From the NCBI GenBank assembly GCA_022402405.1, contig JAKRSG010000246.1, forward strand, positions 1 to 10,356: a DNA stretch of 10,356 bases, written 5' to 3'. Positions within the stretch are counted from its first letter, which is position 1. Every line of letters begins with the position of its first letter. The DNA comes from Bacteroidia bacterium. Lineage in GTDB: Bacteria; Bacteroidota; Bacteroidia; UKL13-3. Position numbers and translations under genes: made by a program. The notes under the pieces were generated by a model. It saw only the letters and a list, made by a program, of their open reading frames with translations. It was not told the DNA's origin and did not search any database. This document shows, one piece after another, positions 1-7,353 of this stretch.

Positions 1-244
1 TGGTTTTGAATGAATCTAAGGCAAGCAGAAATCCTTCGTAATAATTTCTGCATGCTTTAGAAATGGCCGCATTTTTATGTTTAGGATTTTCTAGGATTTC
101 TGCACTACAAAATGGCATAATCAGAGAAACCTGAAATTTTTCATCAGATGATTTACCATTTTTGGGCTTGTTCTCGGTTTGTGCGAACGAAGTGGTAAAA
201 TGAAAAGAGAAAAATAATATTAAAAATACGCCGAATTTATTCAT
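1..244 (-). CDS. Secreted periplasmic-binding-protein-like protein (N-terminal 81 residues, cut by window edge)
   Basis: The gene starts with ATG at 244 and runs off the left edge, so only the first 81 codons are visible. Residues 1-21 form a signal peptide (MNKFGVF, a hydrophobic stretch, then TTSFAQ) with likely cleavage near Ala21. After a short polar linker comes FQVSLIMPFCSAEIL, then a segment ending in RNYYEGFLLALDSFK. A 'hydrophobic strand + PF ... FYEGALLALDSL' pattern is typical of the first strand and helix of the Peripla_BP_6/LppC-like fold. In many Bacteroidota that fold lies in LysM or 'amino acid ABC transporter substrate-binding' proteins of the cell envelope. From memory, such a gene often follows guaA in this phylum. 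Only 4 bases separate it from the guaA stop, so the two are probably co-transcribed. Ligand and role are unknown, and the C-terminal domains are outside the window. Confidence 0.7.
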   Translation of the reverse strand, partial: MNKFGVFLILFFSFHFTTSFAQTENKPKNGKSSDEKFQVSLIMPFCSAEILENPKHKNAAISKACRNYYEGFLLALDSFKT

Positions 245-248
245 GTTT

Positions 249-1775
249 TTATTCCCATTCAATGGTTGCAGGTGGTTTAGAGCTGATATCGTAAACAACT
301 CTATTTATACCTTTAACCTCGTTTATAATTCTATTTGCTACTAATCCTAAGAAATCATGTGGTAAATGACAAAAATCGGCAGTCATACCATCCACAGATG
401 TTACAGCTCTTAAACAAACCACATGCTCATATGTTCTTTCATCGCCCATAACCCCTACAGATTGCACAGGTAAAAAGATTGCACCTGCCTGCCAAACGTT
501 TTTGTAGTGACCTTTATCTTTTAACTCTGAAATAAAAATATGATCAGCCTCTTGTAAAATCCTTACTTTGTCTTCTGTAATTTCGCCTAGAATACGTATT
601 GCCAATCCCGGACCAGGGAATGGATGACGGTCTAAAATAACAGATTCCATACCCAAAGCAGTTCCTACATTTCTCACCTCATCCTTAAATAACATACGAA
701 GCGGTTCAACGATTTTGAGCTTCATTTTCTCAGGTAAACCACCCACATTATGGTGTGATTTTATGGTAGCAGACGGCCCCTTAACGCTAACGCTTTCGAT
801 TACATCTGGGTAAATAGTTCCCTGCGCTAACCATTTTGTATTCTCAATTTTATTGGCTTCTTCATCAAAAACCTCAATAAAAACTCTTCCAATAGTTTTA
901 CGCTTTTGTTCTGGGTCGCTAATTCCAGCAAGTGCAGCTAAAAACTTTTTTCTGGCATCCACACCAATAACATGAATTCCCATGTTTCTATAGGCATGCA
1001 AAACCTGTGAAAATTCGTCTTTTCTTAACAAACCATTATCTATAAATATACCTGTTAGATTTGAACCAATTGCCTCTTTTAATAACATGGCTGCAACAGA
1101 AGAATCTACGCCACCAGAAAGTCCTAAAATAACTTTGTCTGAACCTAATTTTTCTTTCAGTTCTGCGGTTGTATTTTCGATGAAATGAGTGGGTGTCCAG
1201 TTTTGGTTCAGGCCGGCAATTTTTGAAATAAAGTTGTATAGAAGTGTTTTACCATCTGTACTATGTGTAACTTCTGGGTGAAATTGGATGGCATAGGTGT
1301 CTTCGTTTTTGATTTTGAAGGCTGCTACTTTAACACTTTCGGTGCTGGCAATGATGTCAAAATTTTCTGGAATATCTTGAATGGTATCGCCGTGGCTCAT
1401 CCAAACCTGACTATCCAAAGGAATTTCTTCGAGTAAAGGGGAGTTGTGAACTGCTTTTAGGTTGGCGCGACCATATTCTCTAATTTTGCTGGGAACCACG
1501 TAACCACCATTTTGTTTGGCTAACAATTGAGCACCATAACAAACGCCCAATAATGGTAGTTTACCTCTATAAGGTGAGAGGTCTACATCTGGCAAAATTC
1601 CGTCGTTAACAGAATAGGGGCTACCACTTAAAATGACAGCTTTAGTCTGATTATCGAGCACAGGAATATGTGTGCAAGGATGAATTTCTGAATAAACATT
1701 TAATTCGCGCAATCTACGGGCGATTAATTGGGTATATTGCGACCCAAAATCAATTATGAGGACTTTTTCTTCCAT
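249..1775 (-). CDS. guaA: GMP synthase (glutamine-hydrolysing)
   Basis: Cytoplasmic enzyme of purine synthesis that converts XMP, ATP and glutamine to GMP. The start chosen is the ATG at 1775 (MEEKVLIIDFGSQYTQ, 508 aa), because extending to 1787 would need a TTG codon and add only four residues. The N-terminal class I glutamine amidotransferase domain (about 1-190) has the nucleophile Cys79 in GVCYGAQ and the His166/Glu168 pair in QFHPEV. The ATP-pyrophosphatase domain carries the PP-loop SGGVDSS at about 220-226. The C-terminal dimerisation domain includes DRHPFPGPGLA and ends in the family signature KPPATIEWE. Length and motifs are normal. The gene is divergent from mnmH with 54 bases between the starts, and it leads directly into the secreted-protein gene at the left edge. 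A GAaaTTTG sequence upstream of the start is a one-mismatch fit to the Bacteroidota -7 box. Confidence 0.97.
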   Translation of the reverse strand: MEEKVLIIDFGSQYTQLIARRLRELNVYSEIHPCTHIPVLDNQTKAVILSGSPYSVNDGILPDVDLSPYRGKLPLLGVCYGAQLLAKQNGGYVVPSKIREYGRANLKAVHNSPLLEEIPLDSQVWMSHGDTIQDIPENFDIIASTESVKVAAFKIKNEDTYAIQFHPEVTHSTDGKTLLYNFISKIAGLNQNWTPTHFIENTTAELKEKLGSDKVILGLSGGVDSSVAAMLLKEAIGSNLTGIFIDNGLLRKDEFSQVLHAYRNMGIHVIGVDARKKFLAALAGISDPEQKRKTIGRVFIEVFDEEANKIENTKWLAQGTIYPDVIESVSVKGPSATIKSHHNVGGLPEKMKLKIVEPLRMLFKDEVRNVGTALGMESVILDRHPFPGPGLAIRILGEITEDKVRILQEADHIFISELKDKGHYKNVWQAGAIFLPVQSVGVMGDERTYEHVVCLRAVTSVDGMTADFCHLPHDFLGLVANRIINEVKGINRVVYDISSKPPATIEWE

Positions 1776-1829
1776 ATACGTTGGCAAATTTCACGTATTT
1801 TTAGGAGAAATTTAGGCTATTATAGAATT

Positions 1830-2843
1830 ATGTATAAAATTGTTAGTATCGATACCTACTTAAAATACCCAAATGCTTCTATTTTACTAGATGTTAGGAG
1901 TGAAGGAGAATTTGAACAAGGGCATATTCTTGATGCTATTTCTTTTCCAATTTTGAATGATGAGGAAAGAAAACTTGTGGGTACTTGTTATAAACAGAAA
2001 GGGCACAAAAAAGCTGTAATATTGGGCTATGAATTGGTAGGACCTAAATTTAAGCAGTATATTGAGTACGCATATAAAAATTTTGGCGATCAACCCATAT
2101 ACGTGCATTGCTGGCGAGGCGGATTGAGAAGTAAAATTATGTCGAGTCTACTTAGTTCTGCTGGTTTTGAAGTATATCAGATTTCTGGAGGATACAAGGA
2201 ATACAGAAAATTAGTGCTAAGCTTTTTGGAATCTGATTTTCATTTTAGCGTATTAGGAGGATTAACAGGATGCGGTAAAACTGAAATATTGGAAGAGCTT
2301 GGTAATAGGGGAGCTCAGACAATTGATATAGAAAGGCTTGCAAATCATAAAGGCTCTGCTTTTGGTGGAATAGGAATGCCTTCTCAACCAACCCAAGAGC
2401 AATTTGAGAATAATCGTTACCATCATAGTTCTAAGTTAAATCTTGAAAAAAATATTTGGATAGAGGATGAAAGCAGGATAAATGGTAAATTACAAATTCC
2501 GGATGCCATTTATAGAGGTATAAGATCAGGTTTTGTTTACTTTTTAGATTACGATTTTGAATACAGATTACAGCATATTGTGGAAGAATATGGTGTATTT
2601 GATAAAACTATTCTAATCGAAAATACCACCAAGTTAAGAAAAAGAATGGGCGATATGCTGAACAGAAATGCCATAGAGGCATTGCAAACAGGCGATGTAA
2701 AAACTTGGGCAGGATTAGTACTTAGTCATTATGATAAACAATATTACTTTGGATTTGGAAAGCGTGATAGCGGAAGTAGTAAGAAAATTGAAATGAAAGG
2801 CGAGGAGCTCTATTCTTACCTAAGTTCCATAAAAAAAGCCTGA
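1830..2843 (+). CDS. mnmH: tRNA 2-selenouridine synthase (MnmH/SelU)
   Basis: Converts 2-thiouridine at the tRNA wobble position to 2-selenouridine using selenophosphate. In characterised members this goes through a geranylated intermediate. The product is 337 aa from the ATG at 1830; an in-frame extension upstream would overlap the start of guaA and is not homologous-looking. Domain 1 (about 1-135) is a rhodanese with LLDVRSEGEFEQGHI and the active-site loop VHCWRGGLRS, catalytic Cys94. Domain 2 is a P-loop module with Walker A GLTGCGKT at 144-151. The segment from about 190 contains HKGSAFGG and WIEDESRING, both typical of this family. Length is slightly below the usual 350-370. Its last codons and stop lie inside a hairpin terminator. 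No selD (selenophosphate synthetase) is visible here, so whether the cell loads selenium or stops at geranylation cannot be judged. Confidence 0.95.
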   Translation: MYKIVSIDTYLKYPNASILLDVRSEGEFEQGHILDAISFPILNDEERKLVGTCYKQKGHKKAVILGYELVGPKFKQYIEYAYKNFGDQPIYVHCWRGGLRSKIMSSLLSSAGFEVYQISGGYKEYRKLVLSFLESDFHFSVLGGLTGCGKTEILEELGNRGAQTIDIERLANHKGSAFGGIGMPSQPTQEQFENNRYHHSSKLNLEKNIWIEDESRINGKLQIPDAIYRGIRSGFVYFLDYDFEYRLQHIVEEYGVFDKTILIENTTKLRKRMGDMLNRNAIEALQTGDVKTWAGLVLSHYDKQYYFGFGKRDSGSSKKIEMKGEELYSYLSSIKKA

Positions 2844-2861
2844 GTGTTGCTCAGGCTTTTT
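2833..2861. terminator. Bidirectional intrinsic terminator overlapping the mnmH stop codon
   Basis: Perfect inverted repeat: arms AAAAAGCCTGAG (2833-2844) and CTCAGGCTTTTT (2850-2861) around the 5-base loop TGTTG. The arms carry an A run before and a T run after the GC-richer core, so the structure reads as a rho-independent terminator on both strands. It sits between the convergent genes mnmH (plus strand) and the LruC-domain gene (minus strand, stop at 2881). The mnmH TGA stop (2841-2843) is inside the left arm. Confidence 0.88.
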
Positions 2862-2880
2862 GATTAACATTTTATTACCG

Positions 2881-4377
2881 TTAAGGAACAAATAACTTGT
2901 TGGTATCTCTATAACCTTCATTCGGTTCGAACCAATCTGTATAAAGCGTACCATTACTTTGAGCCCATTCTGCGAATTTTAAATAAGCAGAAACAAAATC
3001 ATTGGTAGTATGGGTGTAAGGTATAGATTTTACTACGTTTAAGGCCCATGGAAGATTGTCTACAGTTTTATAATACTTTCCTTCTCCTGGTTTGGTATCG
3101 TCTTGCATTTGACCAAAAAAGTTTGTATTCACTTTAGAGCTAGGAACATTATTTGGCAAATGTACCTCTTTACCTCTTTCTTGATTTACAATAATGTAAG
3201 GATTAATAATAATATCGTTAACCCCAACAGCTTGTGCTTCAGTGGTTACAAAAGACACGGTAATCTTGGTGGTATCTGGAGCTACTCTTGGGTTAGAAGG
3301 AATAGTGTTGGAACCACTTCCGCCCGGCGAAGGGAGAACTTTTTGTGCATCATCGAATATAATTACATTGGCAAAAGTTTGTCCGTTTTCTGTACCATTA
3401 GCGGCATTGTTTAACCAGCTTGCATCGTGGTATTTTGCACCGGTAACACCTGTTATTTTATCTGGACTTAAATTATTAAACTGAACAGCAAATCCATTTC
3501 TATAACTAGCACCAATGGCTCTGGTTACAATGTTAGCTCTCATTTCTACAACTTTATTGCTGGCATTAGTAATTAAATTATATTGATAATCTATTACTAG
3601 GTCGTTGAAATCATAATCGCCTTTGGCTGGCCATAAATCTTCGAACATAAGTGTACCATAATTTCCTGAAGGGTAAAAATTATTGTATGCTCTTGTGGCA
3701 TCATTTGGATAAGCATCATCTGCATCTGCTACTCCATCGCTATCGGCATCTTGAATTTGAGATTGAGGAAAACAACTATTTGCTGGGTCTGCAAAGTAAG
3801 TTCCAGGAATAACTAGGTCATCTATCATTATTCTAGAATTTCCGCCGGTACCAGCTAAACTAAGCATAATTTTATAAGGTTGGTTTGAGTTTGCAATAGC
3901 AGCTGGGATAGCAAAACTTAGGTTGTTTACTGTAGAATTAAAAGTTGTAAAATTGTAAACATCAAATTCTACCCTTGTTCCTTCTCTAGCCGAATTTCCG
4001 GTAACAGCATCGTAAGGAAGGTAAGCAACGTGCACTCTTCTGATTGTTCCATTGCTTGCAGTTAATTTTGCTTTAACTGTAATATTTCCTGTTCCTGGTT
4101 TTAACCAAGGTGATTTTGCCCAAAAGGCAGTTACGGATAAATTTGTTGCTTGTCCGCTTTGAGCAGACCAACCACCACTAATAGCCGAAATATCAGTGTA
4201 TCCAATTCCTCCAAAAGTCCAACAATTAGCAATATCATAATTTCTTCTATCTGTTGCACCACGGCTTCCACTATTGTTAATTGGCGACGAGCTTGTTTGG
4301 CAATCCAATACTACTGTTTGTGCAGATAACTGACCTAAACTCAGAGCAATTACTAATGCGCTTAAATATTTTTTCAT
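2881..4377 (-). CDS. Secreted LruC-domain protein with calcium-binding-type linker
   Basis: Start chosen at the ATG at 4377 (MKKYLSAL..., 498 aa); the frame could extend two codons to a TTG but the signal peptide argues for the ATG. Residues 1-20 are a Sec signal peptide ending LGQLSAQ. Residues about 28-195 form a beta-rich module (FGGIGYTDISAISGGWSAQ, VHVAYLPYD, RIMIDDLVIPG) resembling the jelly-roll 'choice-of-anchor' modules of Bacteroidota surface proteins. A thrombospondin-type-3-like acidic stretch, DADSDGVADADDAYP (about 210-224), is a probable Ca2+ site. The remainder is an LruC domain (DUF4842) recognised by MFEDLWPAKGDYDFNDLVID. No obvious type IX secretion C-terminal domain is seen. 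It follows the lipoprotein gene by 19 bases, so both probably share the promoter at about 4844-4874. The function of LruC domains is not established; an envelope or extracellular role is inferred. Confidence 0.88.
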   Translation of the reverse strand: MKKYLSALVIALSLGQLSAQTVVLDCQTSSSPINNSGSRGATDRRNYDIANCWTFGGIGYTDISAISGGWSAQSGQATNLSVTAFWAKSPWLKPGTGNITVKAKLTASNGTIRRVHVAYLPYDAVTGNSAREGTRVEFDVYNFTTFNSTVNNLSFAIPAAIANSNQPYKIMLSLAGTGGNSRIMIDDLVIPGTYFADPANSCFPQSQIQDADSDGVADADDAYPNDATRAYNNFYPSGNYGTLMFEDLWPAKGDYDFNDLVIDYQYNLITNASNKVVEMRANIVTRAIGASYRNGFAVQFNNLSPDKITGVTGAKYHDASWLNNAANGTENGQTFANVIIFDDAQKVLPSPGGSGSNTIPSNPRVAPDTTKITVSFVTTEAQAVGVNDIIINPYIIVNQERGKEVHLPNNVPSSKVNTNFFGQMQDDTKPGEGKYYKTVDNLPWALNVVKSIPYTHTTNDFVSAYLKFAEWAQSNGTLYTDWFEPNEGYRDTNKLFVP

Positions 4378-4396
4378 GATCAATGGGATAATAAAA

Positions 4397-4810
4397 TTAG
4401 TCTACTTCAGGATAATCGATAACATAATTAATATCTAAATTGTTACCAGTCACTAGGTATGTTTTTTCGATAGAACCAAATTTTACTTTTAGCTCTTTCA
4501 GGTTGATAGCTACTTTTGACTTAATGGAAAAAGTTTCTTCCATTAAATGATTTCCACTATAAATGATTCCTTTTCCATCTATAGTAGATATGGTTAACGT
4601 TCCGCGAACAGGACTACTTGTTTTTAATCCTGTAACATGAATATTTAGTTCCTTTTCGGTAGACCAATCAAAACTTGGATTGGTTTTAATTTCACTGAAT
4701 TTAGTAACTTTACCAGGGTTGGTTGGTTCAGTAGGAATAGGTGTTTCTAACTTCTTACAAGCACTTGTTACAAGCATGCCAGATAATAGAAGAATAATTA
4801 GTTTGTTCAT
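4397..4810 (-). CDS. Small lipoprotein paired with the LruC-domain protein
   Basis: 137 aa, not recognised as a named family. The N-terminus MNKLIILLLSGMLVTSAC is a lipoprotein signal peptide with lipobox TSAC and lipidated Cys18. The mature start is CKKLETPIPTEPTNPG, a Pro/Thr-rich flexible tether. The rest (about 35-137) alternates hydrophobic and polar residues (LNIHVTGL, GTLTISTIDGKGIIYSG, VAINLKELKVKFG) and looks like one compact all-beta domain. The charged residues right after the Cys could influence surface export in Bacteroidota, but this is not a clear match to a known export signal. It is the first gene of a two-gene unit, which suggests that the two exported products work together at the outer membrane. 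The segment around FSEIKTNPSFDWSTEKELNIHV reminds me of N-terminal parts of longer Bacteroidota LruC lipoproteins, so the pair may be a split version of one. That resemblance is from memory. Confidence 0.78.
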   Translation of the reverse strand: MNKLIILLLSGMLVTSACKKLETPIPTEPTNPGKVTKFSEIKTNPSFDWSTEKELNIHVTGLKTSSPVRGTLTISTIDGKGIIYSGNHLMEETFSIKSKVAINLKELKVKFGSIEKTYLVTGNNLDINYVIDYPEVD

Positions 4811-4843
4811 AATTTCCAGATTTATTTGTTTCCAGAATACTTA

Positions 4844-4874
4844 CAAAAGTAGCCGCATTTTTTATAATTTCTAA
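4844..4874 (-). promoter_or_regulatory. Bacteroidota-type promoter of the lipoprotein/LruC operon
   Basis: On the minus strand TACTTTTG (4851 to 4844) fits the Bacteroidota -7 consensus TAnnTTTG exactly. A TTAG (4874 to 4871) lies 19 bases upstream, a three-of-four fit to the -33 TTTG box at accepted spacing. Transcription would begin a few bases downstream, giving a leader of roughly 25-30 bases before the ATG at 4810. Confidence 0.65.
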
Positions 4875-5023
4875 AAATAATATTACAAATAGCTGTAAAT
4901 GTGTTTTTTGCATTTAAATAGTATTTTAATATTTACCGATAATGTATATTTTTTTGTTTTATTTTGGGAATTTAATTGTCAAAATGATGTTTAAAATTAG
5001 AAAAAATAATCCCAAATAATTGA

Positions 5024-5031
5024 TATTTTTG
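5024..5031 (+). promoter_or_regulatory. Likely -7 promoter box of the kdnA operon
   Basis: TATTTTTG at 5024-5031 fits TAnnTTTG exactly and is 20 bases before the kdnA ATG, so the leader would be short. No convincing -33 box is found at 17-23 bases upstream; the best is TTAG at 4997-5000, with 23 bases of spacing. The rest of 4852-5023 is very AT-rich and shows nothing else I can name. No Shine-Dalgarno sequence precedes the start, as expected for this phylum. Confidence 0.5.
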
Positions 5032-5051
5032 CAGCTATATATAATATTACA

Positions 5052-6257
5052 ATGGCAGGTACAGAATTTTATGGCGCAGAAGAGCGCAAAGAAATCAACG
5101 ATGTTTTAGAAACTGGAATATTTTTTAGATTTAATCACGACGCTCAAAGAAATGGAATTTGGAAGGCCAAAGAGTTTGAGGCTGAAGTAGCCAAATTAGT
5201 TGGAGCCAAATACGCGCATGCTGTATCTAGTGGAAGTACCGCTGTATCTTGTGCTTTAGCCGCTGCTGGAATTGGTGCAGGCGATGAAGTTATTGTGCCT
5301 CCATTTACTTATATAGCAAGTGTTGAAGCTGTTATTTTTGCAGGTGCATTACCAGTTTTTGCTGAAATAGATGAAACTTTATGCTTGAGTGCAGAGGGAA
5401 TTAAGAAGGCGATTACCCCTAAAACAAAAGCAGTATTGTTGGTTCACATGTGCGGACAAATGGCGCAAATGGACGAAATAATGGCTGTGATTAAAGAACA
5501 TAATCTGGTATTAGTGGAAGACGCAGGTCAGGCTATGGCTGCTAGTTTTAAAGGTACTTCAACAGGTTTATTTGGTGCAACTGGATGTTATAGTTTTGAT
5601 TTCTTTAAAATAGCAACTGCTGGTGAAGGTGGCGTTTTTGTTACTAATAGTGAAGAGGCTTATAATTTAGCAGACAATTATTCTGATCATGGTCATAGCC
5701 ATTTAGGGAATAACCGCGGTATGGAAACACATCCTGTACTAGGATTTAATTATAGAATTTCAGAATTACATGCTGCCATTGGTTTGGTTCAGACCAGACG
5801 AGTACCGATGATTAGAGAGAACAACAACCGCATTAAATTAAAAATGATGCAAGAATTAGGCAAAATAAACGGAGTAACTTTTGCTACGATTCCTGATCCA
5901 AATGGCGACTCTGCCACTTTTTTAAATATGATGCTTCCTAATACAGAATTAGCACAAAAAGTTGTTGATTCGTTTAATGCAAATGGAGTTTCCGGTTTTA
6001 ATTATTGGTACACTAATATGTATCATTTTATTAACCAATGGGAACATATTAAAGAAGGCAAAGTGGCAGCAAAAACCAATGTACAACTATTGGGTGCTCC
6101 GCAAGATTACCAGAACTTACATTTACCAAAAACACAGGAGACTATCGGCCGTCTAATATCTTTTGGTATCAGAGCTTCGTGGACCGATGAAGAATTGGAT
6201 AATTTGATTTCAAAAATGAGTGCTTCGATTCAAGAGGTATTGGTTCAAACCGCATAA
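5052..6257 (+). CDS. kdnA: KdnA-type PLP aminotransferase (8-amino-3,8-dideoxy-octulosonate synthesis)
   Basis: 401 aa, in the DegT/DnrJ/EryC1/StrS sugar aminotransferase family. In Shewanella, KdnA transfers an amino group from glutamate to the C8 aldehyde of oxidised Kdo, giving Kdo8N for lipopolysaccharide. Visible features: cofactor-phosphate segment SSGSTAV (59-65), VIVPPFTYIASVEAV (80-94), VLVEDAGQA with Asp157 for the pyridine nitrogen and Gln160 stacking on PLP, and the Schiff-base Lys186 in SFDFFKIATAGEGG. From memory the N-terminal FYGAEERKEINDVLETG and the stretch YSDHGHSHLGNNRG resemble Shewanella KdnA more than general nucleotide-sugar aminotransferases. The kdnB gene starts 3 bases after the stop, which strongly supports the assignment. 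It is the first gene of the plus-strand cluster. The alternative is an aminotransferase acting on another keto or aldehydo sugar acid. Confidence 0.84.
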   Translation: MAGTEFYGAEERKEINDVLETGIFFRFNHDAQRNGIWKAKEFEAEVAKLVGAKYAHAVSSGSTAVSCALAAAGIGAGDEVIVPPFTYIASVEAVIFAGALPVFAEIDETLCLSAEGIKKAITPKTKAVLLVHMCGQMAQMDEIMAVIKEHNLVLVEDAGQAMAASFKGTSTGLFGATGCYSFDFFKIATAGEGGVFVTNSEEAYNLADNYSDHGHSHLGNNRGMETHPVLGFNYRISELHAAIGLVQTRRVPMIRENNNRIKLKMMQELGKINGVTFATIPDPNGDSATFLNMMLPNTELAQKVVDSFNANGVSGFNYWYTNMYHFINQWEHIKEGKVAAKTNVQLLGAPQDYQNLHLPKTQETIGRLISFGIRASWTDEELDNLISKMSASIQEVLVQTA

Positions 6258-6260
6258 ATA

Positions 6261-7343
6261 ATGGCACATAAGAATTTTAAGTCCATAGAAAAAACTGTCT
6301 TTGGAAGAGGAAGTTTTAATCAATTAGGAGAAATAATTGCCCCCAAAAGAGCGCTAAATCAGTCGTATTTTGTTTATATTGTAGATCAGTTTTTTAAAGG
6401 AAAAGAGCTTGAAACTAGGCTTCAAAACTTACCTGAAGATGTGATTTATTTTATAGATGTAGACCCATTCGAACCAACTACCGAACAAATAGATACCATA
6501 CGCGATGAGATTTTGGCTTCGAAAGGCCTACCATCTGGCGTTATAGGAATTGGTGGTGGAAGTATAATGGACATTGCAAAGGCGCTATCATTAATGCTTT
6601 GTAATGAAGGTAAATCTGAGCAATACCAAGGTCTGAACCTAATTAAAAAACCTGGAGTTTACCATGTTGGTGTTCCAACCATATCTGGAACTGGCGCAGA
6701 ATGCAGCATGACGGCCGTGTTAACGGGTCCGGTAAAAAAGCTTGGTTTAAAATGCGAATGGACCATCTTTGACCAAGTTATTTTAGACTCAGAATTAACT
6801 GCAACAGTACCTGTAGATAAATGGTTTTATACAGGAATGGATACCTTTATACATTGTATAGAAAGTAGAGACGGTATTTTAAATAACGCTTATAGCATGG
6901 CATATGGAGAGCAATCTTTAAAGCTTTGCAGAGACATTTATTTGGGAGATAACGCCGGACAAAATCCTGAAAATGACGATAAATTAATGGTAGCTTCTTT
7001 AATGGGCGGCTTAAGTTTAACGTATTCGGAAGTTGGTGTTTGTCATGCCTTAAGTTATGGACTTGGTAAAATATTAGGCGAAAAACATTGTTATGCCAAT
7101 TGTTTAGCTTTTCAGCATTTAGGAGATTATTACCCTGAAGGTGTTGCAGAGTTCAAATTAATGCTAAAAAAGCATGGTATAGAATTGCCTCAAAACCTAA
7201 GTGCAAACTGGAGTGATGAAACCATAACAGCTATGGCTCATGTTTCATATAATTTACCACACATGTGGAATCATGCGGTAGGCACCGATTGGCAAGATAA
7301 AATTACCATAGAAAGAATAGAAGATTTATTTAGAAGAATGTAA
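6261..7343 (+). CDS. kdnB: KdnB-type 3-deoxy-octulosonate 8-dehydrogenase (metal-dependent alcohol dehydrogenase family)
   Basis: 360 aa, iron-containing (group III) alcohol dehydrogenase fold. In Shewanella, KdnB oxidises the C8 hydroxyl of Kdo to an aldehyde, which KdnA then aminates. The dinucleotide-binding half (about 1-155) carries the family signature GIGGGSIMDIAKALS (97-110 region) and PTISGTGAECS (139-149). The metal-binding half has candidate ligands Asp194 and His198 in GMDTFIHCIE, His262 in VCHALSYGLG and His276 in GEKHCYAN. All four ligand positions are present, so the enzyme should be active. It is coupled to kdnA (3-base gap) and leads into the kdsA-like gene (10-base gap). By fold alone it could be another alcohol or aldehyde dehydrogenase. 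The assignment to Kdo rests on the neighbours. Confidence 0.82.
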   Translation: MAHKNFKSIEKTVFGRGSFNQLGEIIAPKRALNQSYFVYIVDQFFKGKELETRLQNLPEDVIYFIDVDPFEPTTEQIDTIRDEILASKGLPSGVIGIGGGSIMDIAKALSLMLCNEGKSEQYQGLNLIKKPGVYHVGVPTISGTGAECSMTAVLTGPVKKLGLKCEWTIFDQVILDSELTATVPVDKWFYTGMDTFIHCIESRDGILNNAYSMAYGEQSLKLCRDIYLGDNAGQNPENDDKLMVASLMGGLSLTYSEVGVCHALSYGLGKILGEKHCYANCLAFQHLGDYYPEGVAEFKLMLKKHGIELPQNLSANWSDETITAMAHVSYNLPHMWNHAVGTDWQDKITIERIEDLFRRM

Positions 7344-7353
7344 TAACAATACC

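Noticed and set aside
1776..1787. Four-codon N-terminal extension of guaA
   Set aside because: It needs a TTG start. The ATG at 1775 gives the family's usual N-terminus (M-x-EKVLIIDFGSQYTQ).
1728..1829. 34-codon N-terminal extension of mnmH
   Set aside because: It overlaps the guaA start antisense and is not rhodanese-like. The ATG at 1830 begins the conserved domain at the expected distance.
1887..2108. Open frame of 73 codons on the minus strand inside mnmH
   Set aside because: It is the antisense of a conserved coding region, with no recognisable domain.
3103..3484. Two overlapping plus-strand frames inside the LruC gene
   Set aside because: They are antisense to a well-supported secreted protein and have low-complexity, unrecognisable translations.
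4378..4383. Two-codon extension of the LruC-domain protein
   Set aside because: It would start at TTG. The ATG at 4377 gives a cleaner signal peptide (MKKYL...).
4680..4874. 64-codon plus-strand frame across the lipoprotein start
   Set aside because: It is the antisense of the lipoprotein signal region and runs through the operon promoter.
4852..5023. Very AT-rich intergenic stretch as a possible origin, attachment site or small RNA
   Set aside because: No iterated boxes, direct repeats or stable hairpin were found. It is best explained as the spacer between two divergent promoters.
5962..6156. 64-codon plus-strand frame inside kdnA
   Set aside because: Shifted frame within a conserved aminotransferase; no independent features.
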